Shown one piece after another: positions 57,872 to 64,000 of a stretch of 64,000 nucleotides of DNA. Below the pieces are notes generated by a model that saw only the letters and a list, made by a program, of their open reading frames with translations, had not been told where the DNA came from and did not search any database. Source of the DNA: a beta proteobacterium L13 (GTDB taxonomy: Bacteria > Pseudomonadota > Gammaproteobacteria > Burkholderiales > Chromobacteriaceae). Where the stretch lies: positions 48,193 to 112,192 of the forward strand of contig AMYZ01000014.1 in assembly GCA_000335715.1 (NCBI GenBank), given 5' to 3'. Within the stretch, counting starts at the first letter, position 1. Each line of letters opens with the position of its first letter. The position numbers and the translations under genes are program-made.

Positions 57872-60800
57872 TTACTGGTCGGTTTTCAGGTTGTTTTTCA
57901 ACAGCTCCGTAATCACCTGCTGGTCTGTACTGCCCAGGCTACCCAGTGCCACGTCTTTCAGCAGAATGCTCTGATCGGTCACCGTTGCCGCGTTGGCGCC
58001 ATTGCTGCTGAAGGCACCACTACTGCTGATCTGCACCAGCGTATCGTTACCGCTGGCCGAGAAGTGCAGGTACTGGGTCAGGTTACCGCTGTTCTCACCC
58101 TGCAGCAGGTCGCGCAAGTCGAGCACGTCGCCACCGACACCGGTCTTGAAGTCGGTAATGACATCGTGCGCCGGGTTGGTCGTTGTGCCTTTGTCAGCCA
58201 GCGACCACTGGAAGGTATCCACGCCCAGGCCACCCGTCATGGTGTCGTTACCACTGCCACCGATCAAGGTGTCATCGCCTGCGCCGCCATCCAGCTTGTC
58301 TTTACCTGCACCACCGTTCAGCTGGTCATTGCCCTCGCCACCGCTGATGGTGTCGCGCCCGTCGGTACCGGTAATGCGGTCGTGACCGCCGGTACCGGTA
58401 GAGGTCGCACCGGTGCGGATGGCCCAGGTACCGTTGCCGGTATCGACCAGATCCTGGTTATCGGCCAGGTTTGGCTGGTTGCCTACCTGGAACAGCGGGA
58501 AGCTGTCGGTACCCATCACCTGATAGCTGCTATCTGCCGAACCTGCCAGCTTGATCTCGACACGGAAGGTAGCCGCACCACCCTGATCCCAGTACAGGAT
58601 CTCGAGTGGCAGCATGCCGCCATTCAGCGCCACGTTGGTGAACACATTGGTGGTGGTGGACTGGATCTGGTCCACCTGTGCCACGCTGGTACCGTCCAGA
58701 TACACACGATAGCCATCATCGGCGGTAATGCGCAGGTCGTAGCGGCCCGCTTCTGCCAGGTTCAGGTAGGCCAGCATGCGGATCATGGCATCCGAGGTGC
58801 TGCCCAGGCCTGCACCGCCTGCCTTCAGGTCGGTGGCATTATTGGCACCGTTTGCCTTCAGGAAGTTGTACAGGTTACCGGAGCCGCTAACCAGTGTCGT
58901 GCCGCTTGCCAGCGTCGAGTTATTCCCCAGGTCATTGCCAATATTGGAGCTATTGGCACCGCTACTGCTAAAGCCGAATTCGAGCTTGTTCACCAGGAAG
59001 GAGGCATTCATGCCGGCATTGGCGCCCGCCGTCATGGAGCCGATCAGGTTACTGTTGTTGCCAGTACGGGCTTCAATCAGCGCCTCTACCTCGGACAGCT
59101 TGTCCAGGTTACCGTAAGTGGTGTTTTCCTGATAACCGTAGTACTCGGAACGCAGGCCCAGCGAGCTGGTGCTCACGGCCGTCTGCGTAGCGTTCAGCGT
59201 GATGTCTGAGTAGCTGCCAATCGGCGTGGCAGTTACCGAGCCGGACTGAATGGTCACATCCAGGTGGCCAGTAGTCTGCGCGGTACTGCCGTTTGGCTCG
59301 GTGCTGACCGCGGCCACGTCCAGGCCAACAGAACCCAGCGTGCCAGACGGCAGAACCAGCTTGGCAGAAGCCAGCTCGGACGCACTCACAGTGATGGCAC
59401 CATTCACCACTGCGTAGCCACCCGGCGTGCTGTTGCTGACGATGGTGGCGCCAGCCGGCAGGTTGCTGAACTTGTACGACAGCACTTCCGACGTATCGGT
59501 ATCAGTGAGCTGGCCAGTAATGTAGGTCGACAGCGATACAGCAGTCTTGCCACTGATGCCGCCAGAACCTGCCACCACGCCTTGTGTAGTGCTCAGACGG
59601 ATATCGTCGATCATCGCACCACGGCCGTTTGCATCCTGCCCGGTATTGTTCGGAGACAGGCGAATGGTCAGCGTCTCGGTGCTACCGGTACCGGCAAAGC
59701 TCAGCTTCAGGTTTTCCCAGTTAAAGCTGCCTTGCGGGCTGGTAGAGCCATAAGTACCCAGCAAGGTGTTACCCAGATACACGGCAATGCTGGTGAACTC
59801 GGTGCCAAAGCCCGGGCGGCCCGCGTAATCCAGCGACAGCTCGTATACCTGCCCTGCCACAGTGGCAATATCACGCGAAATGCCCAGCGTTTGCATATTC
59901 GAAGAAGCATCATTCAGCTCCAGCGCATTGCGGCCATTGCCTGGTGCCAGCACCACGGTATTGTTACTGCCATCCTGACGCTGCTGCTGATCACCGGCAG
60001 TCCAGACTTCAAACACATCGGAGCCACCTGCCAACTTGTCGCCCGTTTTCACCAGCGTCCAGTTTTCCAACACCGAACCGCTAACCCCTTCCGAAGTATT
60101 ACTGTTATTGGCTACGGACTCCCAGCTGGTTACCCACAGCGTAGCGCTGCTGCCGGTTTTCACGGTCAGCGTCGGAGTATCGGCCACTGGAGTGACATCC
60201 ACCGACATGGTGGCGCTCGCGCTGCTGCCGCCAGCGTTGTCTACTGCCTGGTAATTGAAGGAAGTGTAGTCCTTCTTCAGGTTACCAACACCGCTGTTGG
60301 CGAAGCTGTCGCTACCCGACTCGTTGAAGTCCGGTACCAGACGCAGTTTGCCAGCATCAATATCTGCCTTGCTGATGACCTGGTTGGCCGCTACCGCCAC
60401 CCAGCCACTGGCACCCTGGTACTGCAAGGTACCATCGGCCGGCAGCGAGGTAATTTTCACCGACAGGTTGGCCGCAGCGCTGTCCACATCTGCCACCTTG
60501 AAGTTGGCCCACGTGAAGACCAGATTGGTATCTTCGGTACCGGTAACGTTGCCGCCAGTACTGCTTGGCGCGTCGTTTACCGGGTCGATGATCACGGTCA
60601 GCGGTGCCGTGGTGGTCTTGCTGTCGCCGCCTACCTGTTCGGTGGAGGTCGCCGTCACGGTCAGGTTCTGGGTACCGTTGTAATCCTGCGGGCCCTTGAT
60701 CTGCAGCGTGGCCAGGTTCCAACCAGCCGGCAAGGTCACGGTGCCGCTCGCGCCAGCAGTAACGATCTCGCCTGCCGCATTTTTCAGCTGGGTACCGTTT

Positions 60801-63800
60801 ACCAGGCCGCTGATGGACACCGACAAGGTTTCCGAGCCGTCGGTATCGGTCAGGCCGGCGGCAATACGCGAGATCGGGATCCAGGTATCTTCGTTACCGC
60901 GGTTCAGCGGCACTTCGGTGTAATAGCCACCCTCGCCGCTGGCATTCGGCACCAGCGCAGACAGGTTGACGCCTGCATTGGTGATGTCTGCCGTACCGGT
61001 AAACAGCTTCAGGTTGGCCGTACTCAGGTCTACGGCGGTGGCACCGTTCACCGACACATTAATGTCAAAGGTACCCGCACCAGCCTCGTTATGGTGGAAC
61101 GCCGTCAGGGTGTAGTAGCCATTCGCGGTTGGCGAGAAGGTGCCGGTATAGCCGCCACCATTGCCCCACAGCGCGTTGGCGACGGTGACACCCCCCACTT
61201 CCAGACGGAAGCTGTCGTCAGCAATACCGCTGAAGGTGTAGGTCTTGCCTGCTTCCAGGTACACCAGGCCGGAAATACGGCTGGCGGTACCCACCGTGAC
61301 ATCAGTCTGAGCAGCGTTGGTAATGGTCGTGGTGCTTTGTGCCGCAGACGCAGCTTCGATACGCGCTTCCAGCGTGTCCTGGTTCACGCCACTGCCACCG
61401 TTGTATACGTCGGTGAACGAGATATTGGTCCACGACTCTTTCTTCAGCCCGGTCGGTGTTGCCGTCGGGGCACTATTGAGGCTCAGCGTCGGCGCATCCG
61501 CTACCGGGGCAATGTCTACTTTCATGCTGACCGTGGCACTGGTGTTGCCACCGCCATCCACCGCCTGATAGTTGAAGGTAGCGTAATCCTGCTTCTGGTT
61601 GCCGGTACCCGCCGTGCTGTAGCCATCCACACCCGACTCGTTGCTGTCCGGCACAAAGCGCAGCTTGCCGGCATCGATATCGGCCTTGCTGATGACCTGA
61701 TTGGCCGCCACGCTTACCCAGCCGCTGGCACCGTTGTACTGCAGCGTGCCATCAGCCGGCAACGAGGTCACTTTTACCGACAGGTTATTCCCGCTGTCGA
61801 TGTCGGCCACGTTGAAGTTGCTCCAGCTCAGCGGCAGTACCGTGTCTTCGGTACCGGTAACGCTACCGCCCGTTGTGGTCGGTGCATCATCTAGCGGGGT
61901 CACGGTGATGCTCAGCGTGCTGCTGCCGGTGCCGCCGTTCGGGTCGCGTACGTTGTAGGTGACTACCGGTACGCTGCCGTTCCAGTTGTCGACCGGGTCG
62001 AACACGTAGTCACCGTTGGCCGCAATGGTCAGCGTGCCAACGTTGGCAATGGTGGCGGTCTGGCCAGCGTTAAAGCTGCCGGTGATGCCGGCGATGCTGA
62101 AGGTCGTCACGCTCAGCGCGCCGTCGACGTCGCTATCGTTGCCCAGCACGTTGCCGGTAGCGTTGGTTTCTTCGGGCACAGTCTTGGTATCGGCTACCAG
62201 GTTGGCCGCATCATTCACCGCAGCCACCGAAATGGTTGCTTTGGCCGGGGTCGCATCAACCAGGCCGGCATTGTCCTTGGCGCTGTACTGGAACTCGGTT
62301 ACCCCATTCCAGTTCGCCGACGGCTTGAAGTACACCGTACCGGTGACCACGGCATTGGCGGCCAGTGGCTGGGTGGCTGCAGCATCGCTGTACAGCGTGC
62401 CATTGGCCGGCAGGCTATTGATCAAGAAGCCCGCTACAGAACCGTCTACGTCATAGCCGGACAGGTTGACGGCGATCACGCTATCTTCATTGCCACCTGC
62501 GGCTACGTTGGACGTTTCTGGCGCCAGGTTACCGGCCGAAGTCGATGCCTGACCGCTAGCGGTATTGCCGTTGGCCAGCTCTTTGGCAATGGCGGTTACT
62601 TGCAGCGACAGCTGGCCGGTAACCGCACCCGGCACCTGCAGCGACAAACCGGTCAGCGAGACATCCAGCGCATTGCTGGCCCACAAGCCGGTCAGGGTCA
62701 GCGTGCCATCGGCAGCAACCACCCCCAGCTCGGTGCCGGTGCTGCTCAGCAGTTTGGAGCCGGCGTATTTGCTGTCCAGCGTCAGCTTGATGCTGTCGAT
62801 CACTTCGCTGCCATCACGGTCTACCAGAGACGTGGCAATCGTCAGCGGGTAGCTGGTCTTGGCTGCGCCTTCTTTCACCCACTGGTTGCTGGTGCTGTTG
62901 AAGTAGTAAGTGCCATCGGCAAACTGCAGGCGTTCAACGTCGTACAGGTTATCGGTACCTTCGCCACCATACGGGTTACCGTTGGTTTGCTTGTCTTTCA
63001 CCTGGAAGGTCAGGCTGCCACCGGCAGATGCAGTGGGTACGCCAATGGTGTAGTCGGCAAAGTTGCCGGCATACACCGCGGTATCCACACCGCTACCGCC
63101 AAACAGGGAGTCATCGCCCTGCTCGCCGATCAGGATGTCATTACCGGCGCCGCCATACAGCGTGTCGTTTACCTGGCCGGTATTGGAGCCATCCGAGTTG
63201 CCCAGGATGCCATCATCACCAATCAGGATGTTGTTGCCGGTGCTGCCATGCATGGAAATCAGGTCGTTCAGGCCGCCACCTTTCACGGCAAAGCCTTGCG
63301 ACTCTTTACCCGCAGGCGTTGACCAGGCATCGCCCGAACCGGTGAGCTCGATGGCATTGCTGCCATAGTTTGCCTGCGCGCCACTCCAGCCAGTGTAATT
63401 CTTGCCACCGCTGTATGGGCTGCCGGCATCGTAGCTACCAGCACCCAGCGTTACCTGCACCGTCGGCACATCGGCAACCGGTACCACATTCACCGTCAGG
63501 GTATTCGGTGTGCCATCAAAGTTGCCACCGCTGTCTTTCACGCTAAAGGTCAGCTGTGCATAGCCACCGCTGAGCTTGCTCTCATGGGTATCCGGCTGGA
63601 AGACCAGCTTGCCGGCGGCCAGATCGGCCGCACTCACCACCACACCGGCGGTAGCCAGCGTACCGTTGAGGTACAGCTTGCCGTCGGTCGGCAGAGTATC
63701 AATGCGAACCGCAGACAAGGTGTCACCCGCGTCGCTATCGGTAAAGCCGAAGTCAGCTGCGCCCAGCGTGCGAGCCGTATCTTCATTGGTGCTGATCGTC

Positions 63801-64000
63801 TTGTCAGTGCCACTCGGCGCCGAGTCGTTATCAACGATGGTGCCGGTGGCGTCTTTGCCGCCTACGGCCAACTTCAGCGTTTCGTCGGCTTCATCCACGG
63901 TGTCGTTGATGGTCGGTACGGTGACGGTGAAGCTGCTCACGCCAGCCGGCACGATCACGCTCTTGCCGTCGGCGCTCAACGTCACGCCATTGGTGAACGT
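57872..64000 (-). CDS. giant RTX adhesin of the LapA type, N-terminus outside the window
   Basis: 2043 residues are visible; the frame is open to the window edge, so the GTG at 63985 is not the start. From N to C: a Calx-beta/Ig-like repeat (ending PTINDTVDEADETLKLAVGG), cadherin/VCBS-like modules of about 100 residues separated by proline-alanine-aspartate linkers (PVADVPTL types), a first short RTX block (GGAGNDILIGEQGDDSLFGG), two PA14-like lectin domains (RYDLRITADDGYRVYLDG is in the second), a jelly-roll-like segment, the main RTX block GGxGxDxLx, and a type I secretion C-terminus ending NLKTDQ. Exported by a TolC-type system, retained on the surface, and released by LapG. Composition is low in Cys and rich in Gly, Asn, Asp, Thr. 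Confidence 0.9.
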   Translation of the reverse strand, partial: TFTNGVTLSADGKSVIVPAGVSSFTVTVPTINDTVDEADETLKLAVGGKDATGTIVDNDSAPSGTDKTISTNEDTARTLGAADFGFTDSDAGDTLSAVRIDTLPTDGKLYLNGTLATAGVVVSAADLAAGKLVFQPDTHESKLSGGYAQLTFSVKDSGGNFDGTPNTLTVNVVPVADVPTVQVTLGAGSYDAGSPYSGGKNYTGWSGAQANYGSNAIELTGSGDAWSTPAGKESQGFAVKGGGLNDLISMHGSTGNNILIGDDGILGNSDGSNTGQVNDTLYGGAGNDILIGEQGDDSLFGGSGVDTAVYAGNFADYTIGVPTASAGGSLTFQVKDKQTNGNPYGGEGTDNLYDVERLQFADGTYYFNSTSNQWVKEGAAKTSYPLTIATSLVDRDGSEVIDSIKLTLDSKYAGSKLLSSTGTELGVVAADGTLTLTGLWASNALDVSLTGLSLQVPGAVTGQLSLQVTAIAKELANGNTASGQASTSAGNLAPETSNVAAGGNEDSVIAVNLSGYDVDGSVAGFLINSLPANGTLYSDAAATQPLAANAVVTGTVYFKPSANWNGVTEFQYSAKDNAGLVDATPAKATISVAAVNDAANLVADTKTVPEETNATGNVLGNDSDVDGALSVTTFSIAGITGSFNAGQTATIANVGTLTIAANGDYVFDPVDNWNGSVPVVTYNVRDPNGGTGSSTLSITVTPLDDAPTTTGGSVTGTEDTVLPLSWSNFNVADIDSGNNLSVKVTSLPADGTLQYNGASGWVSVAANQVISKADIDAGKLRFVPDSNESGVDGYSTAGTGNQKQDYATFNYQAVDGGGNTSATVSMKVDIAPVADAPTLSLNSAPTATPTGLKKESWTNISFTDVYNGGSGVNQDTLEARIEAASAAQSTTTITNAAQTDVTVGTASRISGLVYLEAGKTYTFSGIADDSFRLEVGGVTVANALWGNGGGYTGTFSPTANGYYTLTAFHHNEAGAGTFDINVSVNGATAVDLSTANLKLFTGTADITNAGVNLSALVPNASGEGGYYTEVPLNRGNEDTWIPISRIAAGLTDTDGSETLSVSISGLVNGTQLKNAAGEIVTAGASGTVTLPAGWNLATLQIKGPQDYNGTQNLTVTATSTEQVGGDSKTTTAPLTVIIDPVNDAPSSTGGNVTGTEDTNLVFTWANFKVADVDSAAANLSVKITSLPADGTLQYQGASGWVAVAANQVISKADIDAGKLRLVPDFNESGSDSFANSGVGNLKKDYTSFNYQAVDNAGGSSASATMSVDVTPVADTPTLTVKTGSSATLWVTSWESVANNSNTSEGVSGSVLENWTLVKTGDKLAGGSDVFEVWTAGDQQQRQDGSNNTVVLAPGNGRNALELNDASSNMQTLGISRDIATVAGQVYELSLDYAGRPGFGTEFTSIAVYLGNTLLGTYGSTSPQGSFNWENLKLSFAGTGSTETLTIRLSPNNTGQDANGRGAMIDDIRLSTTQGVVAGSGGISGKTAVSLSTYITGQLTDTDTSEVLSYKFSNLPAGATIVSNSTPGGYAVVNGAITVSASELASAKLVLPSGTLGSVGLDVAAVSTEPNGSTAQTTGHLDVTIQSGSVTATPIGSYSDITLNATQTAVSTSSLGLRSEYYGYQENTTYGNLDKLSEVEALIEARTGNNSNLIGSMTAGANAGMNASFLVNKLEFGFSSSGANSSNIGNDLGNNSTLASGTTLVSGSGNLYNFLKANGANNATDLKAGGAGLGSTSDAMIRMLAYLNLAEAGRYDLRITADDGYRVYLDGTSVAQVDQIQSTTTNVFTNVALNGGMLPLEILYWDQGGAATFRVEIKLAGSADSSYQVMGTDSFPLFQVGNQPNLADNQDLVDTGNGTWAIRTGATSTGTGGHDRITGTDGRDTISGGEGNDQLNGGAGKDKLDGGAGDDTLIGGSGNDTMTGGLGVDTFQWSLADKGTTTNPAHDVITDFKTGVGGDVLDLRDLLQGENSGNLTQYLHFSASGNDTLVQISSSGAFSSNGANAATVTDQSILLKDVALGSLGSTDQQVITELLKNNLKTDQ
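58218..58400 (-). repeat. RTX calcium-binding nonapeptide block
   Basis: Encodes seven nonapeptides of the GGxGxDxLx type (for example GGAGDDTLIGGSGNDTMTGG). They fold on calcium outside the cell and help pull the adhesin through the type I channel. Confidence 0.9.
60170..60475 (-). repeat. adhesin repeat module, copy 1
   Basis: Protein core NQVISKADIDAGKLRLVPD and FNESGSDSF; nearly the same as 61480-61790, about 1.3 kb away. Confidence 0.7.
61480..61790 (-). repeat. adhesin repeat module, copy 2
   Basis: Protein core NQVISKADIDAGKLRFVPD and SNESGVDGY; same module as 60170-60475. Confidence 0.7.
63075..63260 (-). repeat. second, shorter RTX block
   Basis: Encodes GNNILIGDDGILGNSDG, then GGAGNDILIGEQGDDSLFGG and GVDTAVY, a separate set of RTX-like nonapeptides about 4.7 kb upstream (N-terminal side) of the main block. 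Confidence 0.65.

Noticed and set aside
59264..61894. 876-codon plus-strand open frame opposite the adhesin
   Set aside because: Antisense to the repeat-rich adhesin gene; composition follows that of the sense repeats and there is no start context.

Overview
The window looks like the chromosome of a GC-rich betaproteobacterium of the order Neisseriales, probably Chromobacteriaceae (a Vogesella- or Chromobacterium-like organism). The evidence is the gene order mnmG-rsmG-parA-parB-atpIBEFHAGDC, which is usual close to a betaproteobacterial replication origin, the neighbouring glmU-glmR-glmS set, and the rsmI/lpoA-yraN-diaA-dolP cluster. No rRNA, CRISPR array or intact transposase was seen. There is one tRNA, tRNA-Leu(CAA).

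Layout. 0-10.5 kb: the end of a TauE/SafE-type permease, a 1339-residue NACHT/STAND-like NTPase with a C-terminal nuclease-like domain (candidate stand-alone phage defence), a LysR gene divergent from an ABM-CMD fusion gene, an Ivy-type lysozyme inhibitor, a prolyl oligopeptidase, a GNAT protein and a YjdM/PhnA protein. 10.8-20.8 kb: a SYLF lipoprotein, then a LysR gene divergent from an eight-gene operon that joins a 5-oxoprolinase (pxpA, pxpB, pxpC), a biotin carrier and biotin carboxylase, and a ribose-type ABC importer with a TorT-like binding protein. This suggests import and ATP/biotin-dependent opening of a lactam. 20.9-23.4 kb: small envelope proteins and a DsbB/DsbA-like pair. 23.4-26.2 kb: an accessory patch holding a decayed integron. 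It contains a truncated integron integrase, an attI-like site and three gene cassettes with attC sites, and it is bounded by two direct copies of a 138-bp palindromic (REP-like) element. 26.2-41.8 kb: glmS, glmR, glmU, the ATP synthase operon, parB/parA, rsmG and mnmG, all on the minus strand. 42-44.5 kb: an OlsB-like acyltransferase, trmO and a Tim44-like protein. 44.6-49.4 kb: lapD and lapG, divergent from a TolC-OmpA fusion gene. 49.5-52.9 kb: a chemotaxis receptor, a TatD nuclease, a gene-poor stretch and tRNA-Leu. 52.9-56.5 kb: rsmI and lpoA-yraN-diaA-dolP. 56.5-64 kb: an EAL phosphodiesterase and the C-terminal 2043 residues of a giant RTX adhesin that runs off the window.

How parts fit together. 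LapG (periplasmic protease), LapD (degenerate c-di-GMP receptor), the TolC-OmpA fusion (outer-membrane exit) and the RTX adhesin form a c-di-GMP-controlled surface adhesion system; the EAL enzyme next to the adhesin may feed into it.

The most striking pattern at window scale is a 13-bp word, TGCGGCCAACCTT, found 16 times without mismatch on both strands, inside housekeeping genes and between genes. Twice it occurs as a closely spaced inverted pair forming a terminator-like hairpin. This is how DNA uptake sequences behave in Neisseriaceae and Pasteurellaceae, but the word is unlike the Neisseria DUS.
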